Made by a program: the position numbers and the translations under genes. The notes under the pieces are model-generated. The model was given only the letters and a program-made list of their open reading frames with translations. It was not told the DNA's origin and ran no database searches. Positions 44,978-57,632 of a stretch of 64,000 nucleotides of DNA are shown here, piece by piece. This stretch comes from Dolomedes plantarius (Eukaryota > Arthropoda > Arachnida > Araneae > Dolomedidae): positions 132,916,375 to 132,980,374 of the forward strand of contig OU015496.1 in NCBI GenBank assembly GCA_907164885.2, written 5' to 3'. Within the stretch, counting starts at the first letter, position 1. Each line of letters opens with the position of its first letter.

Positions 44978-45193
44978 CGTAAATAAATCAAACAGCACAA
45001 GCACGTTCCTGCAAGAATAAAACTAAACGACTGTACTTGCTTTGAAAATTTCACAAGCAACAAATCCATATTCAAGCAGTTCTAACTCAACAAAACCGGC
45101 ATTAACTAGGGAAAACGGGTTTTCCCTAGCGATCTCAGTTAGAACGCGTTTTACCTAGTTAATTCGTTTTTGACTGATTTCGGGTTTTCACTG

Positions 45194-45217
45194 TAACACA
45201 TATATATATATATATAA
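45194..45217. repeat. (TA)n microsatellite
   Basis: A short TA run between the KRBA2-like element and a Helitron-like copy. Confidence 0.9.
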
Positions 45218-45901
45218 AACAGATCCGTAACTGACTGACTGACTGACAGGCAACGCACAGACCAAACCGCTGGACCTAAAGGGAGGAAATTTTGCATGGC
45301 GAATCTTCTTATAGTGTAGGGGTGCACTAAGAAAGATTTTTGAAAAATTCTTGTTAGATTTTTTAAAAATTAAATTTTTAAGCTGTATTCGTAACTTCTT
45401 AAAAAGGTGTTAGTTCACTATGTTTGCATTTAAAATAACAATTTGAGGGTGATAAAATTTATATCACGAGAAAGATCATAATAATTCCTTTAAAATTATA
45501 TATTTTTTAATCTTTACCTCCATTTTCTAATTTTTGCTGAATTTTTAAAGATTAATTTTTAGAATTTTATTTATTAAATGCTGATCACGGGATTTCTTTT
45601 TCTGGTACTTGAACATAATTTATCGTCATGTGCATAACAACGAAATAGACAAAAATTATTTTTTTTCTTGCTAATGCGGCAGCCAATTGGAAATTATCCA
45701 AAAAAGTATTAAAATACAGTAAAAGATATGTTCCTCAAACTGTAATATATTATCTTTACTATATTCTTTAGGATTTCCTATTAGATTTAGTTTGAATATA
45801 TTCTTCTACATTATTTTGTCTATAAAAATTCCCTTACGATTTTTTATAAATATATTTTTTCGTTTTTTTACATCAATTGCATACACTGATCAGGTTTTCA
45901 G

Positions 45902-45905
<4 letters not shown>
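45218..45905 (+). mobile_element. Helitron-like element, plus orientation, 3' end worn
   Basis: It starts with AAAACAGATCCGTAACTGAC and repeated GACT units, then AACGCACAGACCAAACCGC. The body matches 38542-39190 in reverse and 34320-34660. It ends GGTTTTCAGCT against a TA tract, so the CTAG terminus has been lost. Confidence 0.72.
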
Positions 45906-45936
<31 letters not shown>

Positions 45937-46657
45937 TTATTTATTAGAAATCTATATCAAAACACTCATCTAGCGAACATTAAACATAAACTAACAAATC
46001 CCCTAAACGTCATTAATCTGGCCCTTTTTTCTTTCCCCTTAATATCAGATAAGCGTAGGACAGTGGACATCAGAGCAGAAAATTGAAAAATTCAGGTCAG
46101 TAACGAAATACGGAAGAATAACATGTAATAAGCCACAGAAAATGTAATCTCCGGTTGGTGAGACATGAAATTAATTTTCAATGTTTGTGAAAGAACTGTA
46201 ATATCCAGGAAGAAGTCATTTCTTTAGTTTTGGTAACCTCTTATATATTTTTTTCTGCTATTTCTTCGCGTTGTTATGGTGTTGTGTAACGGTGCTTGCT
46301 CTGACCGGATATTAATTTCTCTCTGTTTTGATACTTTTGATGCCATTCCGGCCCACTCATAACTGTTTTTTATTTATTAATAAAAAATGCCATTTTTTTG
46401 CAGGTAATACCTCATGTAATAGAAAGTGGAAAGACAAAAAAATGTTTCATGTTGTAAATATATAAGTATTTTTTTCTTTTATCCGTGAAAAGGTATGGTA
46501 TGATTGAATAGCACTATCCCAGTTAGAATGTTACTCACATTTTAACGAAAATTTCCATACAAACATGCAATTAACAACCTCTTATTGTGCGCAAGAAGCT
46601 GCACTAAGATGTTAAATTCTTGAGAGAAATACCGTATGCATTTCTGTAGTGATTTTC

Positions 46658-46659
<2 letters not shown>
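45906..46659. other. (TA)n then AT-rich interval with nothing recognised
   Basis: A TA run to about 45933 is followed by about 700 bp without a supported gene or repeat. Confidence 0.5.

Positions 46660-46703
<44 letters not shown>
46660..46703. repeat. (TA)n microsatellite
   Basis: About 44 bp of TA. Confidence 0.95.
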
Positions 46704-46706
<3 letters not shown>

Positions 46707-46859
46707 TCGAGACTAACTTGAATTTGACTCAATCTGTATCAAAAAAGGATGTTTCATCGGACGTACTAAAGTGTATAGCCTTAGTGACTATCGAGATTTG
46801 ATATCCTGAAAATGAGTGGCTACGTGTTTATTCGAATTGATCACAGTTTTCGAGACATC

Positions 46860-47670
46860 AGAACGTTGGAGCCGGTGTTTACTCAGAGCTATTTTCTTTC
46901 TATGCACCTTTTGGAAAGTGCGGTACTGCCTTTGACGGTGAGGTGGGGGCGATACGCATTGCTCTTAAACAACTAACTTGCCATTTGTATAAATTTAATT
47001 GGGGAGTACTACTGTCAGATTCACAGGCTGCCATAACATCCATCGGTTCTATAAAGGATCCACTAACAAAAGAAATTTCCCAATGTCAACAGCTGCAAAT
47101 TTTGTTGAGGTCTCATCAAAAGCGTGTTGTTTCACAATGGATCCCTGGCCATTGCAATTTATATGGTAATGAGCAGGCAGTCTTTCTTGTCAAAAGGGGT
47201 GCTGTACTGATACACAGTTCAAAACGAGAAATCTCCTTCCTCAACTCTAAACTATTCATTAAACAAATTATGCAGTAAAAGCACCAGGATGAACTGTTAT
47301 CTAAAATAGAAACCAAATATGGAAGAAATAGTTGTCTGTTAAATATATCTGACAAACCTAGACGGGAGGCGGTGGCTTCTTTTCGTCTATTTACCGGGCA
47401 TGATTGCCTTGCAACCCATCTACATCGAATAGGCATTCTTACCGAGGCTGCCTGCCCCCTGTGCGACAAAGAGAGTGAGCCTATGGACAGGTATCACCTG
47501 CGTACCTGTGGAGCCTTTCATGGAGATACGGAAGCATCGAGATATTGGGAGGCGAGAGGACTTTTGGGGTTATAGCCTTCGGTTATCTCATCAACTTTTA
47601 GATGTTTTTGTCTTCGTTCAATTCTTTTTTTCTTTTTCATATTCGTAAATTCATGGCCCCAGCCATTGGA

Positions 47671-47680
<10 letters not shown>
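46860..47680 (+). mobile_element. LINE (non-LTR retrotransposon) 3' end, 5' truncated
   Basis: An RNase H domain and a Cys/His tail are followed by about 100 bp of 3' UTR ending in GGAAATAAATT and a TA repeat. There is no upstream reverse transcriptase, as expected for a 5'-truncated LINE copy. Confidence 0.85.
46870..47573 (+). pseudogene. LINE ORF2 fragment: RNase H and zinc-knuckle tail, one stop
   Basis: The frame runs from about GAGVYSELFSFYAPFG through FDGEVGAIRIALKQL, VLLSDSQAAI and VSQWIPGHCNLYGNEQA. These are the RNase H catalytic blocks seen in LINE ORF2 proteins: the Glu of the EVGAIRIAL block, the Asp of SDSQAA and the C-terminal GNEQA, where Ala-Val follows instead of the usual Ala-Asp. 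TAA at 47276-47278 interrupts it. Beyond, in the same frame, comes TGHDCLATHLHRIG and a CPLC...H...C motif (PLCDKESEPMDRYHLRTC), the usual end. It is a relic. Confidence 0.85.
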
Positions 47681-47704
<24 letters not shown>

Positions 47705-48044
47705 GCGTCTCATCAAATAGGAACACGAGAAGTACATAATATTTACAACCTTTATGTGCAATTATTATAAAATTGTATAATAATTGCACATAAGACTACT
47801 ATCCAGTCTTAAACCGAGGGATTAACACTCAACAATTATCACCCGGGCAGCTTGCTCTGCCAACACTTGAGTCGACATCCGAAACCGAACAGTATCCAAC
47901 CTCTCTCACAGAGAAATAGCTTCAATTCCCTCCCCCACACTGCAATCCCCATGGGGTCTAGGGGATGGGATAACTGAGGTTAAAAATCAACAAATAAGAT
48001 TTAATTATTCAGTTCAGACTTTCTCCTGCTCTTACATCAGCATC
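47705..48044. other. Interval with nothing recognised
   Basis: A short inverted match of about 20 bp (TTATTATAAAATTGTATAAT) lies near 47762. No gene. Confidence 0.45.

Positions 48045-49084
<1,040 letters not shown>

Positions 49085-49126
<42 letters not shown>
49085..49126. repeat. (TA)n microsatellite
   Basis: A TA run right of the pogo-type MITE. Confidence 0.95.
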
Positions 49127-49130
<4 letters not shown>

Positions 49131-49159
49131 AGTTAGTACCCGTCAAAACTGGACGGTAA

Positions 49160-49920
49160 AATACAAATCGTTATAATAGTACTATTAAAAGTAATATTTA
49201 AAGTACAATAATAAAAAGAAATTAAAAACATTATCATCGTAATAGAATGTTTTACCAAAAATGACATGAAAGTCACATGTGAGCACATGAAATATTCAAT
49301 TAAATGACGTCAAATATTCAATTAAAGCACGTGAAATATTCAACTAAAACACTACCATCGTAATAGAATGCTATACCAAAAATCACATGAAAGCCACATG
49401 TGAGCACATGGAAGCCACGTGTGTTTGCAATTTAGAAATATTCATTTAAATGACGATGAATGAATCATGGTGTATTAATGACTCACTCGTGTTTACATCT
49501 TCAAGTTCTGAGTATATAAAATAAATACTTGTTATTAATTTAATGAAAACACTATTATAACGCGATATGTGGCGGAATAGTTATAAAAGTACTATTAAAA
49601 GTAATATTAAAAATACAATAATAAATATTAAAAACACAATAATAGAATGCCTTACCAAAAATTATATGAAAGCCACGTGTGTTGGCAATTCATAAATATT
49701 CAGTTAAACACTTTTAAACAGTTTTACAGTGAAAAAAAATTCTCTGATTAATTTTTTCTTAAATTAACGATGATGAATGAATCACGGGGAATGAATAACT
49801 CTCTCGTGTTTACATTTTCAAGTTCTGAGTATATAAAATGAATACTTGTTATAAATTTAATTGAAACACTGTGATAACGCAAAACGAGGGGGAATAGCGA
49901 TAATTCTCTAATGAATATGA
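49160..49920. repeat. Diverged tandem duplication
   Basis: Blocks recur in the same order, for example AATAGAATG followed by ACCAAAAA (about 49240, 49363, 49643) and CAAGTTCTGAGTATATAAAA (about 49501 and 49820). The main period is about 300-320 bp, with partial copies. No coding role. Confidence 0.7.
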
Positions 49921-50214
49921 AATTCACAAAGAAAATACGTTACAATGAAAGGATATTTTATGTCGAGAACATTTCTAAACGGTGGTGAGATGTTTTATAA
50001 CTCTAATAACTGTTTATTACAGCCGTCTAAAAATAGAAATAAAGTTCATTTGCGACGATATTACGTTGTTTCTAATAAATTATTTGGGTTTACATAGCAA
50101 ATAATCTTTTTGAACTTCACTTTTAACTTGTTAAGCCTTACTCATAGAAGAAAATGGATGCCATAGGCGTATATATTTATGAAGCTGTCGCTCCGGAAGC
50201 GTTACGTGACAGAT

Positions 50215-50215
<1 letters not shown>

Positions 50216-50251
<36 letters not shown>
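50216..50251. repeat. (TC)n(AC)n microsatellite
   Basis: A TC run followed by an AC run. The AC run replaces the first bases of the next element's left TIR. Confidence 0.95.
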
Positions 50252-50253
<2 letters not shown>

Positions 50254-51182
50254 ACTGAATTAGGGATACCTACCTAGTAACAAGTTGGGGCTCCTCTGGC
50301 CGTGATAACGGCCAGACTGCTTCAACAAGTAACAGAACAGCATAAACGGATGGAGGTGATCACCCAGCAACTCTACGTACCGAATTGCATTGAGGGAGGT
50401 TGGTACACGCACCAAAGATCCCAAACTGTGCCACGAAAAAACACATCAGACCATGATTGAGCCACCATGCCCTTGTACAGTTCCAGCCAGGCATGCAGGC
50501 CATGGCTTCATGAGCCTGGCGCCATAATCTCAGCCTCCCGTCGGCGTTAAGTAGTCGGAATCGAGACTCATCACTCCATGCTACACGTTTCCAGTCCTCT
50601 ACACTCCAGTCTCTGTGCTCTCTTGCCCAGGCAAGACGTTCAGCCCGATGGCGAGTATAGAACAATGGTACTCTCGTAGGTCGACTGCTCCCGAAACCCA
50701 TACGGTGAAGCGAGCGTTGCACAGTCCGTTTACTGACTGTACGACTGGCACCGTCAGTAAACTGGGTGGCAATTTGAGCTAATGTTTGGCTTCGCTGGCT
50801 ACGTACAATACGCCTGAGCCGTCTCTCATCACGCACTGTCAAGGCTAATTGTCCTTTGCAGTTTTCCCGAACGCTAGTTTTTTTTTCCACCATCCATGTA
50901 TTCTTGGTATACTCTTGACACTGTCGACCTTGAAAATCCTAGCTGTCTGACGATTTCGGAAATTGAATGGCCCATGCGTCGCGCACGTACGATTTGTCCG
51001 CGATCGAAGGCGTCTAAATCAGGCAGTTTTCCCATACTGGCAATTCCAACATCTAATTCAGAACAACCACAGTACTCGCTATATATGCAGTTACCACAGT
51101 GACCTCACTCGCGCATACATGATGCGCAGCGCTACACAATTTGCATAGGCTTTGCTATCTCTAATTCAGTAGCACTTCAGTG
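50252..51182 (-). mobile_element. DD36E Tc1 element (family of 2581-3801), internally deleted copy
   Basis: The right end is complete (inverted CACTGAAGTGC, then TA). The left end keeps only ACTGAATTAGGGA and runs into an AC microsatellite. About 290 bp of the transposase C-terminus is missing between about 50325 and 50335 (CTTCAACAAG joins TAACAGAACAGC). Confidence 0.88.
50325..51035 (-). pseudogene. DD36E transposase, truncated copy sharing the A9 frameshift
   Basis: The ATG is at 51035. The helix-turn-helix matches the 3654 start. The frame shifts at a run of nine A, exactly as in the other copy, and is open from 50893 (MVEKKTSVREN). It includes WSDESRFRLLNADG (first catalytic D). A second shift after HEAM scrambles the frame. 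The catalytic second D, the E and the C-terminus lie in the deleted part. Confidence 0.85.
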
Positions 51183-51949
51183 TATTATTGTAATATTTCT
51201 ATGTACTTTTCTTTACATTCCTCCTCGGATCAGTGAAATTAACATCCGCAACGTTCCCCTGTCGTGGTTAAAATCATAGTATTCTTTAGTATATCTTTAT
51301 TAAGACTGCATAGAATTCCCTTATTGTCAGTTTTGTAATTATTTTTCTTTACACTTCTTTTAACGTACCAATAAAATTTACGATGGCAACGTTCCCGTGA
51401 AATGGTAAAACTTTCCTTGTCCGATCCTCTTTATCTCGGCGAAATCTTTTTGAAAAGCCTCTTTCCTACACGAAATGATGGAGAAATGAACATATGCGAG
51501 TGGCACGGTAAACTTAACGTACCCAATGCTTATAATTTTCTATAAATTCTGAATTACTTAAAAAAATTGAGAAGTCACCTTGAGATACAAATTATCTATT
51601 ACGTGTTTGAAGTCATCTTTTATATTCCGTATGATATTTATCAAAAGAAACACGTTTACAGAATTTTCCATCCAACATATAACATGCATTTTTTATTTGT
51701 GTAAACGTGTAAATCCTATAAAAGGAGTTGAACTTCGGAATATATTTCAATCGAAAGAGATATCGATCCAGCTACTATTCTGGAAACTAAGTTTCAGACA
51801 AGTTGTAACTACAAGATTGATGTATCACTTATATTCCACGGTTTAAACTCGTAAATAACTCTATCCTTTTCGCCTGGTGCTCCAGGACTCAGAATAGAAA
51901 TTCTTATTATAACAGATTATTTTTGAAAATGCTCTTGTATGTTTACCTA
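51183..51949. other. AT-rich interval with nothing recognised
   Basis: No supported gene. An 88-codon plus-strand frame at 51580-51846 has no known motif. Confidence 0.5.
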
Positions 51950-52376
51950 CTTGAAAGCAGTTAAATACAATTGATGTAGTTATGTGTTAATATGTATAAA
52001 AATGCATTCATGAAACATGATATATTATTCAATATGCTGAAAATAAGCAGAAGAATGGGTACTAAATTTGTGAATAACCTTTAGTACTTAATTGAAAACT
52101 GGCTATTTATTAATAAAGAAATTTTTATTTAAATACTGTTAAGTATAAACCTAAATTAAAACAATTAAATACAATTAATTTAGTAATGTATAATATGTAT
52201 AAAAAATACGTTGATGTAATATAATGATGTATTATTTAACATCAGGAAAATCGACACAGGAAATGAGTACTAAATTTGTGCATAATCCTGAGTACTTAAT
52301 TATAAACTAACTACTTACGAAAGATTAATTTTGTAAAAAATGCTGTCATCTATTTCCTTAGTTTAACCCTTTGAGC

Positions 52377-52607
52377 GGCGCCGTTTGCCCAGCGCAAATG
52401 CCTAAATCTAGTCTTTTTTCACTTGCATTTAATCATTTCAGATAAATAAGCAGAAAAATGGCTAGTACTGCCATCTGTTATCAGTTTAAAGATGTAAAAA
52501 TATTTTGCAGCCTTAAATTGGAAAACTTTTCAAGATTCTTTAGGTAAAACAAATCGGTGGGAAAATCTGTACCGTTCAAACGGTTGAGGTTGTTGCCTCT
52601 GAAAGGG
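52377..52607. mobile_element. TTAA-flanked MITE (piggyBac type), copy 2
   Basis: It has the same ends and interior as 16177-16417. The left flank is TTAA (52373-52376) and the right flank is TTGA, one base changed. Confidence 0.88.
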
Positions 52608-53399
52608 TTGAAAGAATCGAATACTATTCCTTAGTCAGTTTTTAATATGCATAAAAATATATTCCATATGATGAGGTATTATTGAGCATCATAAGAATCA
52701 GTACAAAATGAAAATCAGTCAAAGGAGTACTAAAATTGTGAATAATCTTTAATATTTAATTGAAAAGTGACTACCTATTAATAGATTAATTTTTATTTAA
52801 ATACTGTAACGTATTTACCTAAAACAATTGATACAATTTTTTGAGTCACATTTCAACATGTATAGAATGACACCCCGGAAATATGATTATGTATTATATA
52901 ACATGATAAAAATAAACAGAAAAACTGCCTATTAAATTTTTTAATAAATGGTTGAACTTTATTAAAAACTGTTATGTATTTACCTAATTTAAAATATTAA
53001 TACCGTTACTTTGGCCATGTTTAATATGTATAAAAAAGTATTAGAAATACGATGATGTATTATTTTACAAGATGAAAATTAGCACAAAATATGCATATAA
53101 TCCTTAAAACGTAATTGAAATCTGACTACTTATTAATAGATTAATTTTGAAATAAATACTGTTATGTATAAACCTATCTTAAAACAATTAAATACAATTA
53201 ATTTATTAATGTATAATAAGTATAAAAAATACGTTCATGAATTATAATGATGTATTATTTAACATCAGGAAAATCGACACTGGAAATGAGTACTAAATTT
53301 GTGAACAATCCTTAGTACTTAATTTCTACTAACTACTTAGGAACAGATTAATTTTGTAAAGAATACTATAATTTATTTTCCTTGTTTAACCATTCGAGG

Positions 53400-53636
53400 G
53401 GCGCCGTTTGCACAATGCAAACGTCTAAATCTAGTCTGTTTCCACTTAACGTATTTCAGCCAAATAAGCAGAAAAATGGTTTGTACTGCCATCTGTTATC
53501 AGTTTAAAGAAGTAAAAATATTTTACAGCCTTAAATTGGAAAACTTTTCAAGATTCTTTAAGTAAAAAAAAAAAAATCGGGAGGGGGGGGGGAATCTGCA
53601 CCATGAAAACGGTTGAGGTTGTTGCCTCTGAAAGGG
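53400..53636. mobile_element. TTAA-flanked MITE (piggyBac type), copy 3
   Basis: It has the same family as 52377 and the same flanking satellite sequence on both sides, 1,023 bp further on. The left flank is TTAA and the right is ATAA. A poly-G run lies inside. Confidence 0.88.
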
Positions 53637-53724
53637 ATAAAAGAATCGAATACAATTCCTAAGTCATGCTTTAATATCTATAAAAATTATTCAGTATGAT
53701 GAGGTATTATTTAACATCATGAAA

Positions 53725-53902
53725 CGGGCCCCGGGTTCCACCAATTGGTCGGCAGATCTGTACTTTTCGTCCGGTGCTCAGGCCCACAACAATGACATGG
53801 GAAATTAACCTTCGTCTGCGTATACAGGAATTAATTCCAGACTTCTGTGAATTATGGGCCGATACGCGCAAGCGGAGGGGGCCGAGCTGTCAAAGAGATT
53901 AT
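53725..53902. mobile_element. GC-rich 178 bp insertion with 10 bp direct repeats
   Basis: CATCATGAAA flanks it on both sides (53715-53724 and 53903-53912). The insert is far more GC-rich than its surroundings (starts CGGGCCCCGGGTTCC; has GGAGGGGGCCGAGCTG near the end). It has no clear TIR or poly(A). It could be a SINE or a retroposed transcript fragment. Confidence 0.65.
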
Positions 53903-53957
53903 CATCATGAAAATCAGTACAGAAAATGAGTGATAAAATTGTGAATAATCCTTAGTA

Positions 53958-55366
53958 CACTGCTGGCCACCCAAATTGCAACACCAAAAAAGACAAGAGA
54001 TATCACAACAAAATTTATTTTGTAGATAGGATGTTGACCAAGTATCAAATGATTAAATTTATAGACTTCTGTGAAGTGTGGTTCCTGCCAAAATCAGTAG
54101 CCAGAGTAGCCGCCATTGTTGGAGATCACCGATGCCACACGCCTCGGCATTCATTCAAAGAGACTTTGGATGAGTTCTTGGGGGTACAGCAGACCAAGCA
54201 GCTTCCACACGTTGCCAAAGTTGATCTGCTGTGGCAGCTGGGGATGGAATCTGGGTCAATCGTAGAGCAACCATGGACCACATGTTTTCTATCGGCGAAA
54301 GATCCGGAGAGCGAGGCGGCCAGGGAAGCAATTCAATCTGGCGATTGACGAAGAACCGTTGGACAATGCGTGCCACGTGTGGTTGCGCATTATCCTGTTG
54401 AAATATGGTTGTGGTCAAGCCCTGAAGGTAAGGAAGGACAACTGGCTCCAACACCTCGGAGATGTAGCGCTGGCTGCTTAAAGTACAAGCAATGAGTACT
54501 AGAGGTGTGCGAGACTGATATCCAATACCGCCCCATACCATAATACCCGGTGCAGGACCAGTGCGGCGGTGCATAACGCAGCTGTTCAGCATCCTCTCTT
54601 CACGGTGGCTCCAGACTCGAATGCGACCATCGTGGTGTTGCAGACAGAAGCGTGACTCGTCAGTAAAGACAATTTCATTCCATTCTGCCGTCCACATCCT
54701 TCTGTCATCGCACCATTGGCGGCGGAGACGTCTGTGGTTCTGCGTCAAGGGTAGACAATGCAATGGACGTCTTGCGGACAGACTACTCTGCTGTAAACGG
54801 CGTCGAATGGTACGCGCAGACACTGGATGATGCGTTACAGACTGCATGTGCTGTGCTATGGTTCGTAATGTGACTGAGCGATTCGTCACTGCCATGTGCA
54901 CAATTTGCCTGTCATCACGTGAAGTTGTGCGCTGAGGTGGATGCGATCGAACACGCCGGTCCGTCGTACACTCCTGCATCCAACGATCACATATCCGCAT
55001 TACAGTTGTTTGGTTTCGTCCAACACGACTACCTATTTCCCTGAAAGATAATCTACAATCTCGGTAGGCCACTATCCTTCCTCTGTCGAACTCGGATACT
55101 TGATCAAAAGATGATCGCTGTTTTCGACGAGGCATAATTGATCGTTTTTTTGGTAAAACCACAAGAAAAACACAATTGCGAACTTGAAATCGTCGAAATC
55201 TCCAAGCCTTAAATAGTGCTTTGAAGTGGCGCCACAGGCGCGCGTGATGTGCGTCTGAGCTGAAATTCTAATCATTTGCATATCTCACCTCCGCTAATGC
55301 ATGATGTAAATTTTATGTTATTTGCATGTTTCCTTCAGGGTGTTGCATTTACAGTGGCCAGCAGTG
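53958..55366 (-). mobile_element. Tc1 element family A (DD34E), copy 3
   Basis: The ends CACTGCTGGCCAC are inverted, with TA at 53956-53957 and 55367-55368. The flanking satellite reads CCTTAG-TA-CTTAATTG once the element is removed, which gives a clean empty site. Confidence 0.95.
54094..55135 (-). pseudogene. Family A transposase with intact DD34E core and one late frameshift
   Basis: Start MPRRKQRSSFDQVSEFD at 55135. Helix-turn-helix (FDRGRIVAYRDC; GRNQTTVMRI), FTDESRFCL (first D), MVWGGI, QQDNAQPH (second D), SPDLSPIENMW (E); I count 34 residues between second D and E. One extra C in a C-run (54180-54184) shifts the frame after WSAVP, and a stop comes at 54155. The normal ending GGYSGY is readable in the next frame to 54094. 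Of the three family A copies, this one keeps the full catalytic core. Confidence 0.92.
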
Positions 55367-56327
55367 TACTTAATTGAAAATTGGCTACTTATTAACAAAT
55401 TGACTTTTATTAAAATACTGTTAAGTATTTACCTAATTAAAAACAATTGAAAAAATTAATTTGTCCACGTTTCAATATGTATAGAATTAGATTCCAGGAA
55501 TATCATATGTATTATATAACATGATATAAATAAGCAGAAATAATGCCTATTAAATTTTTAAATAATTCGTTGAACTTTATTGAAAACTGCCATGCATTTA
55601 TCTAATTAAAAACATTAAACACATTTACTTTATTCATGTTTAATCTGCATAAAGAACATTTGTAAATATTATGATGTATAATTTAACATGATGTAAATCA
55701 GCACAAAATACGTGCATAAGCCTTAGAACGTAATTGAAAACTGACTACTTATTAATATATTAATTTTGAAAAAACACTGTTATGTATAAACCTTACTTAA
55801 AAGCAATTAAAATCATCTAACTTAGCCATGTATAATATGTATAAAAAATTCATTCGTGGAACATAACCTTGCATTATTTAACATCATGAAAATCAGCGCA
55901 GAGAATGAGTACTAAAATTGTAAATAATCATTACTACTTAATTGAAAACTAACTACTTATGAGTACATTAATTTTGAAACAAATATTCTTATGAATTTAT
56001 CTAATTTAAAGAACAATTGATACAATTCATTAGTTATCGTTTAGTTTGTATGAAAATACATTCATCAAATATGATGATGTACTATTTAACATCATAAAAT
56101 GGGGAAAGAAAAGGAGTACTAAAATTATAAGTAGTCTTTGGTACTTAATTGAAAACTAACGATTTACTAGTATATTAATTTTGAAATAAATTCTGTTATG
56201 AATTTTATCTAATTTAAAGCAATTAAATGCAGTAAATTTAATTATATTTCAATATGTATAAAAGCGTTCGTGAAAGAAGATGATGTATTATTTTATATGA
56301 GGAAAATTAGCACAAAAATGGGTACTA

Positions 56328-57632
56328 CAGAGGCTGTTCACACATTTTTTAGACGATGTATATTGTATTCACAAAACTAAATTACATAAAATTCTTGTGT
56401 TTTAAATGTTCTATTTGACATCCCTTATTCTGAACTATCTTTCGACACCGCAATTTAACAGGTTAATAATGCCTTTTGAAGTGTCACAAGAGGTTTTCTA
56501 TCCCATTTCTCCTGAACAGCTTTCCAGAGTCCTTTAAGGGTTTTGGGACGACGTTTGGATAATGCAGATTTTAAAAGTCCGAAAGCACAAAAATACATAG
56601 GTGATACATCGGGAGATTCAGATCGGGATATCAGTGAAGGGTATGGCCTTGATACCAGTTTTTTGTTCCATTTCTTTTAGGAAATTTACAGTGGATTTTG
56701 ATGTGTGACCGCTAGCTTTGTCCTGATGGAGTCTCACAGATTGATGGCACTGTGGGTAAAGCGATGGTATTTAATTCTGAAAAATTGGCGATAAAATATG
56801 TTCACTGATAGTATTTGGAGTTAATCTTGACATTTTTTCCACTCTCTTTATTTTTAACTTGCCATTATCAGAAAAACCAGCAACAATCATGAATCCCTTA
56901 GAAAAACTTTCTTTCGATTCTCTCAACCATGCACTTAAATTATTTTCTCCTCTTTTATGATAATAAATGGCTCTCTTTTTTGTTGCAATCATTTAAATAC
57001 ACCCATGATTCATCTATTGTGACAATTGTTTTCCATTTTTCTTTGGATAAGTGTTTCTCATATAGAATTCTGCAGCGTGTCCTGCGTTCAGCGATATGAT
57101 TTGGAAGAAGACAATGCACATTGCGTTTTTTCGCTTTCTTAAGATTTAAATCAACGTTTATCATTTTGTTTACAGTGGACACCTAGCATTTTAATAATTC
57201 TGCAACTGTCCTTTGACTAGGGGGATTTTCTTTTAACATTAAACAACGTACCTTTGCAATAGTCGAAGATGTCCGTTTTTTCCTTGGATACTTGTTTGGA
57301 ATTTTTGTCCCACTTGAGGCTCCAATTTGATGTTTTTTTTTCCTTTCTTGTTGACGATATTACCTATCGACGCTTTAGATATCACAAAACCATGACTCTC
57401 ACATCGTTTAAGGATAACGGAGTATGCATATTTCTCTTCGGAAAGAGCATAAATGTAGCCTTCGAACCACTGCTTTGTTAAAAACGCCATTTTGAATAAA
57501 AACAAAACTTTCAAGCCGGAGAGGATAATTTTGACTTTTAAAAACATAGTACAATTGCAATTATTTCTTTTGCAGCAAACGATTTTATTACGGCTTACCA
57601 AAATCGTCTAAAAAATGTGCGAACAGCCTCTG
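56328..57632 (-). mobile_element. DD41D element family B, decayed copy
   Basis: The ends CAGAGGCTGTTC are inverted, with TA on both sides, inserted in the satellite. It aligns over its whole length with 14310-15608 in reverse. Confidence 0.95.
56382..57490 (-). pseudogene. DD41D transposase with several frameshifts
   Basis: Start MAFLTKQWFEGYIYAL at 57490. The first frame break is in an A-run near 57334. Later pieces are MINVDLNLKKAKKRNVHCLL and TIDESWVYLND (first catalytic D, about 57015), WLRESKESF, and a segment around 56700 corresponding to the second D. At least three shifts and stops separate them. Inactive. Confidence 0.9.

Larger units (their letters stand above)
43011..45193 (-). 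mobile_element. KRBA2-like integrase element with repeated TIRs
   Basis: The termini CAGTGAAAACCCGAAATCAG are repeated inverted at the right end, with TA on both sides. Inside each TIR a motif of about 55 bp (AATTAACTAGGGAAAACGCG, then TTCTAACTG) recurs; the left TIR has about three copies, so TIRs reach about 100-180 bp. The interior holds minus-strand pieces of a KRBA2-like protein. TA flanks and CAGTG ends would fit a pogo-type element, while termini read as TAC...GTA would fit IS3EU-type elements. The interior favours the latter. A hAT MITE is nested inside. Confidence 0.75.
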
